Below, in pieces: positions 25,369 to 34,432 of a stretch of DNA of 64,000 bases. The notes below the pieces were generated by a model. That model saw nothing but the letters and a program-made list of their open reading frames with translations. It ran no database searches and had not been told where the DNA came from. The stretch spans positions 2,604,001 through 2,668,000 of the forward strand of contig NZ_JAKWJU010000002.1 in NCBI RefSeq assembly GCF_022524345.1, in the 5' to 3' direction. The stretch is from Streptomyces marispadix (GTDB lineage: Bacteria; Actinomycetota; Actinomycetes; Streptomycetales; Streptomycetaceae). Each line of letters starts with the position of its first letter. Position 1 is the stretch's first letter. The position numbers and the translations under genes were made by a program.

Positions 25369-26587
25369 ATCATGAGCATGACAGAACAACCGCTTTCCAA
25401 ATAGCCGCGTGCGCGGAAGTTCTCCGTACGACTCAAGGTGCCGACGAGGCACACGCGGGCCGTGGTACACGAGCCGGGCCCGCGCCGCTGTGCGGCACCG
25501 GACCGGACCGGACCGGGCGTTCCGCACAGACCCGAGCCCCCAGCAGGCCGGGGCCCCGGGGAGGAACCCGGGACCCCGTTGCCAACGTGGGGGAACCCAC
25601 TACCAGCCTGCACTCCGATAACGAACGCGCCCTGAGATCGTCACGGTTCGGAACGCTTCGCCGAAATACGTGACTTCACACGCCAGTCGGGGCAAGAGCG
25701 GCGACGCGCCCGGCAGGGGCCCGGACGCAGTGGGCCAACGTCCGTTCGCCGGGCGGCACTTGTGCGCCGCGAACGCCATGCGGCGACCGTGACTCCCCTC
25801 CGCCGGGCGCCGGACGCTCCGTCACATCCCCGCCGCCCCGCACCGCGCCCTCCGCGGCCGCCGTAGGTCCGGACCCCCGGCCCGCCGCTGACGCGGCCTC
25901 ATTTCCCGCCGTGAGCGGGCCGTTTGGGGATTCGCGGCCCCAGACAGACCCCCGGCAGGTCTCGGAATACCGCCGAAATTCGGACGCATGCGCTCGCCTA
26001 TATGTCTCGCCATTGGAACGTGTCATATCACCCTTACCCCTCCTTAAGTGCCCGTATTGCGAGGGAACTTCGCTCCGCAATTCTTCGGTCACCATGAGTG
26101 ACGATTCGTGCAGGGCCCTTCACAGAGGCCGCAGCCGCAGGTCAGACCGCGCAGGCGGGACCAAGTGCGGTGCGGCGAAACTGAATTCAGGGAACCTGCA
26201 CAACTGGTTCGTACGGACGGCACATGACCCGGGGGGCGCACATGCGGGTGGCTCGTGCGCGGTGAGCTTGATGCGGGAATGTCCACTTGGGACGTCGCGG
26301 CCGGATCCACAGTGCGGACATGACCGGAGTGGCAAGTGAAGGGTTCGCCACGAATTCGTGCACACGGCTACACCTCGGCGAAGTCGAGCGGCCGTATCGG
26401 CGCTTGAACGGCACTCGGATGAGTGGCCGGGCAGCGCGTACACGTGCTTTGATCGGGCCCTGACGCGGAAGTTGAACGAATGGTTCCCGTTCTCGGGCAT
26501 CTGACGACCGCTCGACGGCCGGACGGCTTTCCCCGAGCCGGCCGATGCTATTGAGAACACCAGAGCAAGCGAAGGGAAGCTCAACTC
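25369..26587. other. Gene-free 1.2-kb region upstream of the export locus
   Basis: I find no reading frame with a ribosome-binding site and protein-like composition. The stretch at about 25960-26100 is unusually A/T-rich for this genome and includes a short inverted repeat (ATTGCG ... CGCAAT) near 26056-26081. The precursor gene at 26588 probably has its promoter in the last 250 nt; TGCTATTGA around 26545 is a weak -10 candidate. Confidence 0.45.
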
Positions 26588-26791
26588 ATGGACTTCATTG
26601 AGACCCGCGAGATTTCCGACAACGACCTGGACAACGTTTCGGGTGGCGTCCTCGGCTCCGTCGTGGGCACCGCGGTGAGCACCGCCGACTCGGTCGCCCC
26701 GGTTTCCGAGACCGCCGCCACCGTGAACGGCGTCGCCTCCGGCCTGACCGGTGTCGACACCTCCCAGGTCACGGGCCTCGCCGGTCTCTGA
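26588..26791 (+). CDS. Double-glycine-leader bacteriocin-like precursor peptide
   Basis: The 67-residue peptide has an acidic leader, MDFIETREISDNDLDNVSGG, of the type cut by C39 peptidases after the Gly-Gly at residues 19-20. The predicted 47-residue core is rich in Val, Ala, Gly, Ser and Thr, is nearly uncharged, and contains no cysteine and no aromatic residue. Lanthionine or thioether bridges are therefore impossible. A GAAGGGAAG ribosome-binding site precedes the ATG. The next genes encode an HlyD adaptor and two bacteriocin-type ABC transporters, the first with the peptidase that would remove this leader. I see no modification enzyme within reach. Confidence 0.8.
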   Translation: MDFIETREISDNDLDNVSGGVLGSVVGTAVSTADSVAPVSETAATVNGVASGLTGVDTSQVTGLAGL

Positions 26792-26874
26792 GGCGATGCC
26801 CGTCGCCGGGCGGCGGGGCCGGCAGTGCACAGCCCGCACCGCCCGGTGCATCCAATCCCAGTGGGGTGAAGTGA

Positions 26875-26900
26875 GCCCCGGAACCTGCTTGTTCCGGGGC
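26875..26900 (+). terminator. Hairpin between precursor and exporter genes
   Basis: GCCCCGGAAC pairs perfectly with GTTCCGGGGC around a 6-nt loop, 84 nt after the precursor stop. It would terminate most precursor transcripts or act as an attenuator before the transporter genes. Confidence 0.75.
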
Positions 26901-27165
26901 TTACGGATGCGTACCGGGTAGTTGTGAAACGTAATTGTGAAGTGATGTGAAGGGCTTGTCCCGGAAGTCCGCACAACCCCCGGAGTACACTCCACGAGTC
27001 CCGCCCACGAATTACCGTCGGCGGACGGCGGCGGCACCCACGGACGGTCATGTCCCCCGCCCCCGGTCCCACTTCGAAGCCGATGTGAAGACGATGCGGA
27101 ACGGCGTCGTCACAGAAGGAAGCGTCATGCCTGAAAGCGACGAACGCAGTTGAGGGAATAGCCCC
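26901..27165 (+). promoter_or_regulatory. Upstream region of the exporter operon with TGTGAA repeats
   Basis: Three TGTGAA motifs start at 26923, 26936 and 26946 (13- and 10-nt spacing) in a locally A/T-richer stretch. These could be a regulator binding site or part of the promoter for the exporter genes. No convincing -35/-10 pair is seen, and no coding gene is supported here. Confidence 0.35.
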
Positions 27166-27972
27166 GTGCAGTTCCGGCAGAAGGCGTTTTCCAAGCTGCA
27201 ATCCCCCGAGGAACTCGACCTGCCCGTGCGCTTCGCGCGCCCGCAGGGCTGGCTCGTGCTGCTCGTGACCGTCCTGGTGATGGCGGGCGCGTGCTACTGG
27301 GCCATCACCGGCAGGGTCTCGGGGAAGCTCGACGCGCCCGGAGTCCTCACCCACTCCAAAGGCAGCTACGTGCTCCAGAGCCCCGTCTCGGGTCAGGTCG
27401 TGCAGGTGCTGGCCGAGGAAGGCCGCATGCTTCCGGCCCGCACACCGGTGCTGAAGGTGCGAACGGAGGCCGGATACCGGGCAGTTCGCACCGTCGCGGC
27501 AGGCCGCATGACGTCGCTGACGGCGAAGATCGGCTCCGTGATCACACCCGGCAAGGACGTCGCGACGGTCGAGCGCATCCAGCGGGCCGACGAGCCCCTG
27601 GTGGCGATGTTGTACGTGCCTGGCAGCGGCGGCTCCACGGTCTCCCCCGGCGCGGCCGTCGATCTGACGGTGCAGTCGGCGCCCACCGACCAGTACGGAG
27701 TGCTGCGCGGCAAGGTCAAGGCGGTCGGCCGGGCGGCACAGACCCGCCAGCAGATCGCCGGTTTCCTCGGCGACGCGCGGCTTGCGGAGCAGTTCACCAA
27801 GGACGGCCAACCGGTCGCGGTGATGGTGGAGTTGGAGAAGTCCGCCACGACGAAGTCCGGCTACGAGTGGTCGTCCGAGAAGGGCCCGCCGTACCGCCTC
27901 GACTCCATGACGATCACCGACGGCGCGATACACCAGCCGTCGCAGCGGCCCGTCGATTGGCTGCTCCCATGA
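27166..27972 (+). CDS. HlyD-like adaptor, NHLP bacteriocin system secretion protein
   Basis: The 268-residue protein has one N-terminal membrane helix (about residues 28-46, LVLLVTVLVMAGACYWAI). A biotinyl-lipoyl-like hairpin domain follows (GSYVLQSPVSGQVVQVLAEE ... VRTVAAGRMTSLTAKIGSVI). This is the membrane-fusion-protein layout shortened for Gram-positive cells. It starts at GTG and ends in a 4-nt overlap with the peptidase ABC transporter gene. It likely stabilises the transporter at the outer face of the membrane. Confidence 0.88.
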   Translation: MQFRQKAFSKLQSPEELDLPVRFARPQGWLVLLVTVLVMAGACYWAITGRVSGKLDAPGVLTHSKGSYVLQSPVSGQVVQVLAEEGRMLPARTPVLKVRTEAGYRAVRTVAAGRMTSLTAKIGSVITPGKDVATVERIQRADEPLVAMLYVPGSGGSTVSPGAAVDLTVQSAPTDQYGVLRGKVKAVGRAAQTRQQIAGFLGDARLAEQFTKDGQPVAVMVELEKSATTKSGYEWSSEKGPPYRLDSMTITDGAIHQPSQRPVDWLLP

Positions 27973-30584
27973 GCCCGCGGCAGAAGACCGCCAAGAAGGC
28001 ACGAACCGCCAAGCAGTCCGGCAGGCAGTCCGCGAGGGCGTCGGCCAAGGCTTCGGCGGAGGCGCCCGCGCCCGAGCCGCGTACCCACGGGTCCGGCGGT
28101 GCGGAACCCGGCACAACGGACGCCGGCGGCGGGGACGTTCGTACCTCTGACACGCACAGCGGGGACAACGGCGCCGTCCCGGACGCCGGTTCGGACGGCG
28201 GCTGGGACGGCGGTTGGGACGACGGTGGCCAGAACCGGCTGCCGCCGCCCGGCCGCAGAAGGCGCCAGACAAGCGCCAAGAGCGCCAGGCCGGGCAACCC
28301 CGGCGGCGAGTCCGGTGCCGGCTCCAGCGGCAAGTCGAGGAGCAAGTCCAGCGGCAAGTCCGGTGCCAGGCGCAGCGGAAAGCACCGCACCGGCGCCGGG
28401 CGCACCTCGCCGCAGCAGATACCGAAGCCCAAGTACAAGACCATCCGCACCCCGACCGTCCTCCAGATGGAGGCCGTCGAGTGCGGCGCCGCGGCGCTGT
28501 CCATGGTCCTCGGCCACTGGGGGCGGCACGTACCCCTCGAAGAGCTGCGCATCGCCTGCGGCGTCTCCCGCGACGGTTCACGCGCCAGCAACCTCCTGAA
28601 GGCCGCCCGCAGTTACGGCCTCACCGCCAAGGGCATGCAGATGGAGCCGGCGGCGCTCGCGGAGATCCCCGCACCCGCCGTCCTGTTCTGGGAGTTCAAC
28701 CACTACGTCGTCTACGAGGGGATGGGGCGCCGCTTCGGCCGCCGCGGCGTACACATCAACGACCCCGACAAGGGCCGCCGTTTCGTACCCCTGGAGGAGT
28801 TCGACACCAGCTTCACCGGCGTCGTCCTCACCTTCGAACCCGGCGACGACTTCCGCCGCGGCGGCAAACGCCCCGGCTTCATGAGCGCCATGCCCGCGCG
28901 GCTGCGCCGCACCACCGGCACCATGCTGGCCGCACTGCTCGCGAGCCTGCTGCTGGTGGGCGTGGGCGCGGCGGTGCCCGCCCTCAGCCGCACGTACATC
29001 GACATGTTCCTGATCGGCGACCAGACGTCGCTGCTGGGCGTGCTGTTCGCGTCGATGGGCGCGATGGTCGTGCTCACGGCCGCACTGACCGCGCTCCAGC
29101 AGGCGAACCTGCTGCGCGGGCGCATCATCTCCTCGACGCTCAGCAGCGCGCGCTTCTTCCGGCATCTGCTGCGCCTGCCAGTCACGTTCTTCGCCCAGCG
29201 CAGCCCCGCCGACCTGGTGCAGCGTCTCCAGTCCAACGACACGGTCGCCGAGACCCTCTCGCGCGACCTCGCCGCCGCCGGCGTCGACGCCGTCGTCGTC
29301 ATCCTCTACGCGGTGCTGCTGTGGACGTACGACCCCCAACTGACCGTCATCGGCGTACTGATCGCACTGGGGAACCTCATCGCGATGCGCGTGGTGATCC
29401 GGCTGCGGGCAACCGGCACGCAGAAGCTGCGCGCGGACACCGCCCGGCTCACCAACACCTCGTACACCGGGCTTCAGTTGATCGAGACGATGAAGGCGAC
29501 CGGCGGCGAGAACGGCTACTTCCGCCGCTGGTCGGGACAGCACGCCACGACCCTGGAGGAGCAGCAGAAGCTGGGGATGCCCACGGCGTGGCTTGCCGTG
29601 GTGGCGCCCACGCTCGCGACGCTCAACAGCGCGATGATCCTGCTGATCGGCGGCATGCGCGCAGTCGAGGGCCATATCTCGATCGGTCTGCTGGTGGCCT
29701 TCCAGGCGCTGGTGACGCGCTTCACGGCGCCCATCACCCGGCTCAACGGCGTCGCCGGACGCATACAGGACTTCGCCGCCGACGTGGCGAGGCTGAAGGA
29801 CGTGGAGAACTTCCCCGTCGACTCCCTTTACTCGCGGCGCGAGCCCGTGGCCGACACCCGCCGCCTCAAGGGCCATGTGTCGCTGGAGAACATCACGTTC
29901 GGCTACAGCCCGCTCGACAAGCCGCTGCTGACGGACTTCTCGCTGTCGGTCGGACCGGGACGCCAGGTCGCCCTCGTCGGCGGCTCCGGCAGCGGCAAGT
30001 CCACGGTCTCCAGGCTGATTTCGGGCCTGTACAGCCCTTGGGAGGGAGTGATCCGCATCGACGGGCAGCGGCTGGAGGACATCTCCCGCAGCGCCCTGGC
30101 CGCCTCGGTCTCCTTCGTCGACCAGGACGTCTTCCTCTTCGAGGGGACGGTAAGGGACAACGTGGCCCTGTGGGACCCGTCGATACCTGACGAGGCGGTC
30201 ACCACCGCGCTGCGTGACGCCGCCGTCCTCGACGACTTCGCCCGGCGGCCCGGCGGCATCCACAGCCGCGTCGAGCAGGACGGCCGCAACCTCTCCGGCG
30301 GGCAGCGGCAGCGCCTGGAGATCGCCCGCGCGCTGGTGCGGCGGCCCAGCATCCTCGTACTGGACGAGGTGACCAGCGCCCTGGACGCCCAGACCGAGCA
30401 GGTCATCATCGACAATCTGCGGCGCCGCGGCTGCGCGTGCGTGGTGATCGCGCACCGGCTGAGCACCGTACGCGACAGCGACGAGATCGTGATGCTGGAC
30501 CACGGCAGCGTCGTCGAACGCGGCCGCCACGAGGAGCTGGTGGCCCGCGGCGGCGCGTACGCGGAACTGGTCAAGGAGCACTGA
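27969..30584 (+). CDS. C39-peptidase-containing bacteriocin ABC transporter (PCAT, NHLM type)
   Basis: The 871-residue protein has a Lys/Gly/Ser-rich N-terminal extension of about 150 residues. The C39 peptidase follows with catalytic Cys172 in AVECGAAALSM, His in FNHYVVYEG and Asp in INDPDKG. Six membrane helices (about 320-600) come next, then an ABC ATPase with Walker A GGSGSGKST near residue 670, signature LSGGQRQRLEIARAL and Walker B ILVLDEVTSALD. It would cleave the double-glycine leader and export the core. The disordered extension is not usual in the family. ATG 27969 overlaps the adaptor stop. Confidence 0.94.
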   Translation: MSPRQKTAKKARTAKQSGRQSARASAKASAEAPAPEPRTHGSGGAEPGTTDAGGGDVRTSDTHSGDNGAVPDAGSDGGWDGGWDDGGQNRLPPPGRRRRQTSAKSARPGNPGGESGAGSSGKSRSKSSGKSGARRSGKHRTGAGRTSPQQIPKPKYKTIRTPTVLQMEAVECGAAALSMVLGHWGRHVPLEELRIACGVSRDGSRASNLLKAARSYGLTAKGMQMEPAALAEIPAPAVLFWEFNHYVVYEGMGRRFGRRGVHINDPDKGRRFVPLEEFDTSFTGVVLTFEPGDDFRRGGKRPGFMSAMPARLRRTTGTMLAALLASLLLVGVGAAVPALSRTYIDMFLIGDQTSLLGVLFASMGAMVVLTAALTALQQANLLRGRIISSTLSSARFFRHLLRLPVTFFAQRSPADLVQRLQSNDTVAETLSRDLAAAGVDAVVVILYAVLLWTYDPQLTVIGVLIALGNLIAMRVVIRLRATGTQKLRADTARLTNTSYTGLQLIETMKATGGENGYFRRWSGQHATTLEEQQKLGMPTAWLAVVAPTLATLNSAMILLIGGMRAVEGHISIGLLVAFQALVTRFTAPITRLNGVAGRIQDFAADVARLKDVENFPVDSLYSRREPVADTRRLKGHVSLENITFGYSPLDKPLLTDFSLSVGPGRQVALVGGSGSGKSTVSRLISGLYSPWEGVIRIDGQRLEDISRSALAASVSFVDQDVFLFEGTVRDNVALWDPSIPDEAVTTALRDAAVLDDFARRPGGIHSRVEQDGRNLSGGQRQRLEIARALVRRPSILVLDEVTSALDAQTEQVIIDNLRRRGCACVVIAHRLSTVRDSDEIVMLDHGSVVERGRHEELVARGGAYAELVKEH

Positions 30585-30586
30585 AC

Positions 30587-33500
30587 GTGGCATCCGCCGA
30601 AGGCTCCGCAGGAGACCCCCGCAACGGCGAGGGGCAGAACGAGGCTTCCTGGGACACCGGTCAGTGGGAGACCGGTCAATGGGAGACGGCCCAGTGGGAC
30701 ACCGGTCAATGGGACACCGGCCAGTGGCAGACGGGCCAGTGGGAGACCGGCGCGTACGGGACCGTGGCGACGGGAGACGGTGACGCGGGCGCGGACAGCG
30801 CCACGAACGGCCCCTCGGGCACTGGCACGGGCACCGGCGCGAATACCGCTGTGAACTCGGCCGGGAGCGCCGCCGCGCACCCGAGTGCCGCCCCGGGTAC
30901 GGACGTCGGCACGGGCGCGGGGCAGCAGCAGAACGGTGCGTACGACACGGGCGGGCACGCCGCCGTGCCGTACGCGAACGACTCGTACCCGAACGACTCG
31001 TACGACACCGGCACGATGAACGCAGTCCCATACGGCGCAGGCGGGCACGGTCACGGCGAGCAGCACACCGGTGGCCACGGCACCGGCGGGCACGGCACCA
31101 CGACCTACGACACCGGCCAGCACGCGGTGGTACCGCCCACGGACGCCACCGGCCAGCACGCGGTCGTACCGCCCACGGACGCCACCGGCCAGCACCCCGT
31201 CGTACCGCCCACGGACGCCACCGGCCAGCACGCGGTCGTACCGCCGCCCGCGGCCACCACGGGGCCCATCCCCGCCGTGGAGCCCACACAGACGCCCACG
31301 CCGACACCCACGCCCACGGCCCCCGCCGGACCGGCGGACGCGACCGCGACCGGACCCGCCCACGCGGCCGGACAGGACCCGGTCATCGCCGCGTTCGGCA
31401 TGCTCGGCACGGACGCCGACTGGTCCGGCAGGCGCAGCCTCCAACTCGAAGGCCCCCATGTGCTGTGGCTGGTGACGGCCGGTGCGATGGACCTCTTCGC
31501 CGTCGACGCCGTCCAGCAGGGCCACTGGCACTTCCTCGGGCGCCTGGAGCCGGGCACCTTGCTCCTCGGGCCCATCGAGGGCCCCCAGCACACACTCGTC
31601 GGCAGGCCGCTGCGCGAGTGCGCGGTGCGCCGCATCGAACTGCGTGAGCTGGAGCGGCCCGAGCACAGGAACGTCGCCGCGGTCTTCCGCGGACACAACC
31701 CCGCGGGCCAGCAGCAGGCAGCCGGGCCCGACTCCGCCCAGGGCGCCGACGGCATCGCCGCCCTGCCGCACACCCACCTCGACAGGGCCTTCGCACTGGG
31801 CATCGGCCGCAGCCTCCGGGTGCTCTTCGAGGCGCCGCTCGACGGCGAGGTGACCCCGGACGCCATGAACCCCGGTGCCGGGCAGGGCGGCGGCCCGGAC
31901 GACGAGGACATCCTGTGGATGAACGTCGATCCCCGAAGCGTCCAGTACGGCGCCGAGTTCAGCCCGGAGGCGGCGTCGCAGCTCCTCGTCGACGGTGCGG
32001 TCTGGCAGCGCATGGTGGACCAGCAGTTCCGGCTGCTCTCCGCCCTCGACCGCTGGATCGAACACCTCGAACGTGCACACGAGGACCGTACCGCCGCGGG
32101 CATCGAGGCGGGCGAGGCCGTACGCGCCCAGGCCGACCAGGCGCTGCTGGCCTCCATCAACACCACCGGCAAGGGCGCCTCGGGCCCCTCGTCCGCGAAC
32201 GACGACGCGACGCTCGCCGTCTCCCGCATGGCCGCGCGTGCCGCCGGCATCGAGCTGTCCGCGCCCGCACAGGGCCGCGCCGTCAACGACCGTACGAACC
32301 CGGTGGAGCGCATCGCGCTCAGCTCCCGCGTACGCACCCGCGTGGTGAAGCTGCGCCACCGCTGGTGGCGGGAGAACACCGGCCCGCTCGTGGGCCACAG
32401 GGCGGACTCGGGCGAGCCGGTCGCGCTGCTGTGGCGGCGCGGACGTTACGAGGCGGTCGACGCGGACGGCGTGCGCACCCGCATCCGCAAGTCACGCGCG
32501 GGCGAATTCGAGGCGCGTGCCGTGATGTTCTACCGGCCGCTGCCCGAAGAGCCCATGAGCGCATGGCGGTTGATGCGTTTCTGTCTGCGCGGCACGCGCA
32601 TGGACCTGCGCAATCTGGCGCTGGGCGGGCTTGTCGCCGTCGGCCTGGGCGCGCTGGTGCCGATCGCCACAGGCCAGGTGCTCGGTGTGTATGTGCCGAA
32701 CGCCGAGACCAGTCTCATCACCCAGGTCTCGCTGGCGATCGTGCTCAGCAGCATCGTCTCCGCGGCGTTCATGCTGCTTCAGAACACCTCCATCCTGCGC
32801 ATGGAGGGACGCTTCGAGGCCGCTTTGCAGCCCGCTGTCTGGGACCGGCTGCTGCGGCTGCCCACGAAGTTCTTCGCGGAACGCTCCACCGGCGAACTGG
32901 CCAGCGCCGCCATGGGGATCAGCACCATGCGCAGAGTGATGTCGGGCGTGGGGCCCGTGGCCGTACAGGCGTGCACGGTCGGCACGATGAACCTGGTGCT
33001 GCTGCTGTTCTACAGCGTTCCGCTGGCGCTGATGGCGCTGATGCTGCTGGTGTTCATCGCGGGCGCGTTCATCGCCATGGGGATCTGGCAACTGCGCTGG
33101 CAGAGCAGGCTCGTCGACCTCAACAACAAGCTCAACAACATGTCGTTCCAGACGCTGCGGGGCCTGCCGAAGCTGCGCGTGGCCGCCGCCGAGAGCTTCG
33201 CCTACGCGGCGTGGGCAAGGGAGTTCGCCCGCAGCCGGGAACTACAGCAGCGCGTCGGCCGGATCAAGAACTACACGACCGTGCTCAACTCGGTCTATCT
33301 GCCGCTGACTTCGCTCGTACTGTTCATGCTGCTGGCCGGTCCCGCCCGCGGCACCCTCTCCTCCAGCGGCTTCCTCACGTTCAACACCGCCGTCACGATG
33401 ATGCTGACGTCGGTCACGCAGCTCACCAACTCGCTGATCTCGGCCGCCGCGGCGCTTCCGATGTTCGAGAAGGTCAAGCCCGTGCTCAACGAGCCCACCG

Positions 33501-34258
33501 AGGTACGCGACGGCAGCACCCAGCCCGGCGAGCTGTCCGGCGCGATCGAGGCACGGCATCTGACGTTCCGCTACAGCGACGACGGTCCGCTCACCCTCGA
33601 CGACGTCTCGCTGCGTGTGGAGCCCGGCGAGTTCGTCGCCGTCGTAGGGCCCAGCGGCTGCGGGAAGTCGACGCTGCTGAGGCTGCTCATCGGCTTCGAG
33701 AAGCCCGCCTCGGGCAGCGTCCTCTACGACGGCCAGGACCTCGCCGCCCTCGACCAGGCGGCGGTGCGGCGGCAGTGCGGCGTAGTGCTCCAGAACGCGC
33801 AGCCGTTCGTCGGCTCGATCCTCGACTCCATCTGCGGCGCGGAGATCTACTCGCACGAAGAGGCATGGGAGGCCGCCGAGATGGCGGGCCTCGCCGAGGA
33901 CATCAAGCGCATGCCCATGGGGATGCACACGATCCTCTCCGACGGGGGTTCGGCCGTCTCCGGCGGACAGCGGCAGCGCCTGATGATCGCGCAGGCCCTC
34001 ATCCGGCGCCCGCGCATCCTCTACTTCGACGAGGCCACCAGCGCCCTCGACAACGAGACGCAGCGCACCGTCATCGAGAGCACCCGCAAGCTACAGGCCA
34101 CGCGCATCGTGATCGCCCACCGGCTGTCGACCGTCATGGACGCCGACCGGGTGCTGGTGATGTCGCAGGGGCGGATCGTGCAGCAGGGGTCGCCGTCGGA
34201 GTTGCTGGCGGACACCTCCGGTGAGTTCCACGCGCTGGTACGCCGCCAGATCCGCTGA
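30587..34258 (+). CDS. NHLP-type bacteriocin ABC transporter with long repeat-rich N-terminus
   Basis: The 1,223-residue protein starts at GTG 30587 (AAGGAG 8 nt upstream), two bases after the PCAT stop. Residues 1-250 are low complexity and include two repeat blocks. Residues 265-650 form the N-terminal domain typical of the NHLP ATP-binding transporter family (VLWLVTAGAMDLFAVDAV ... LGRLEPGTLLLG). Membrane helices (about 665-960) and an ABC domain follow, with Walker A GPSGCGKST near residue 1021, signature VSGGQRQRLMIAQAL and Walker B ILYFDEATSALD. It probably pairs with the PCAT. It has no C39 peptidase. Confidence 0.92.
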   Translation: MASAEGSAGDPRNGEGQNEASWDTGQWETGQWETAQWDTGQWDTGQWQTGQWETGAYGTVATGDGDAGADSATNGPSGTGTGTGANTAVNSAGSAAAHPSAAPGTDVGTGAGQQQNGAYDTGGHAAVPYANDSYPNDSYDTGTMNAVPYGAGGHGHGEQHTGGHGTGGHGTTTYDTGQHAVVPPTDATGQHAVVPPTDATGQHPVVPPTDATGQHAVVPPPAATTGPIPAVEPTQTPTPTPTPTAPAGPADATATGPAHAAGQDPVIAAFGMLGTDADWSGRRSLQLEGPHVLWLVTAGAMDLFAVDAVQQGHWHFLGRLEPGTLLLGPIEGPQHTLVGRPLRECAVRRIELRELERPEHRNVAAVFRGHNPAGQQQAAGPDSAQGADGIAALPHTHLDRAFALGIGRSLRVLFEAPLDGEVTPDAMNPGAGQGGGPDDEDILWMNVDPRSVQYGAEFSPEAASQLLVDGAVWQRMVDQQFRLLSALDRWIEHLERAHEDRTAAGIEAGEAVRAQADQALLASINTTGKGASGPSSANDDATLAVSRMAARAAGIELSAPAQGRAVNDRTNPVERIALSSRVRTRVVKLRHRWWRENTGPLVGHRADSGEPVALLWRRGRYEAVDADGVRTRIRKSRAGEFEARAVMFYRPLPEEPMSAWRLMRFCLRGTRMDLRNLALGGLVAVGLGALVPIATGQVLGVYVPNAETSLITQVSLAIVLSSIVSAAFMLLQNTSILRMEGRFEAALQPAVWDRLLRLPTKFFAERSTGELASAAMGISTMRRVMSGVGPVAVQACTVGTMNLVLLLFYSVPLALMALMLLVFIAGAFIAMGIWQLRWQSRLVDLNNKLNNMSFQTLRGLPKLRVAAAESFAYAAWAREFARSRELQQRVGRIKNYTTVLNSVYLPLTSLVLFMLLAGPARGTLSSSGFLTFNTAVTMMLTSVTQLTNSLISAAAALPMFEKVKPVLNEPTEVRDGSTQPGELSGAIEARHLTFRYSDDGPLTLDDVSLRVEPGEFVAVVGPSGCGKSTLLRLLIGFEKPASGSVLYDGQDLAALDQAAVRRQCGVVLQNAQPFVGSILDSICGAEIYSHEEAWEAAEMAGLAEDIKRMPMGMHTILSDGGSAVSGGQRQRLMIAQALIRRPRILYFDEATSALDNETQRTVIESTRKLQATRIVIAHRLSTVMDADRVLVMSQGRIVQQGSPSELLADTSGEFHALVRRQIR
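30650..30754 (+). repeat. Seven tandem 15-bp units encoding Trp-x-Thr-Gly-Gln
   Basis: Seven in-frame 15-bp units encode W-[DEQ]-T-[GA]-Q pentapeptides near the N-terminus of the NHLP ABC transporter. Regular tryptophans every five residues in a cytoplasmic disordered region are unusual. Confidence 0.85.
31112..31255 (+). repeat. Four tandem 36-bp units encoding TGQHAVVPPTDA
   Basis: Four nearly identical 36-bp units encode the dodecapeptide TGQHAVVPPTDA, the last one degenerate. The DNA identity suggests recent expansion by replication slippage or recombination. Confidence 0.85.
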
Positions 34259-34432
34259 CGCCGTCCGGGCCGGGTCGGTACGCGGCGGGCAGCGGGACCG
34301 ATGGTACGGAATCGGGCATTGACCCACGTTCTTGACGTTCCGTGACCGATGCGTGATCGAACGAGGGCTCTCGTGGCAGTGAAACGACCGCACCGCCGGT
34401 GTCCCCGGCTCGCCGCCCGATGTTGCCCGTGC

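Noticed and set aside
25676-26095. Minus-strand ORF of 139 codons in the empty region
   Set aside because: Composition is Gly/Arg/Ala/Pro-rich like a GC-shadow frame, with no recognisable domain or good start signal.
26588-26791. Calling the precursor a lanthipeptide because of its double-glycine leader
   Set aside because: The core has no cysteine and no LanM-type gene is nearby, so thioether rings cannot form.
26947-27153. Short plus-strand ORF of 68 codons between precursor and HlyD gene
   Set aside because: It has no ribosome-binding site and a random-looking Arg/Pro composition, and it overlaps the likely promoter region.
28578-31307. A 909-codon minus-strand ORF across both ABC transporters
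   Set aside because: It is antisense to well-supported ABC transporter sequence and is Arg/His/Gln-rich without domain features.
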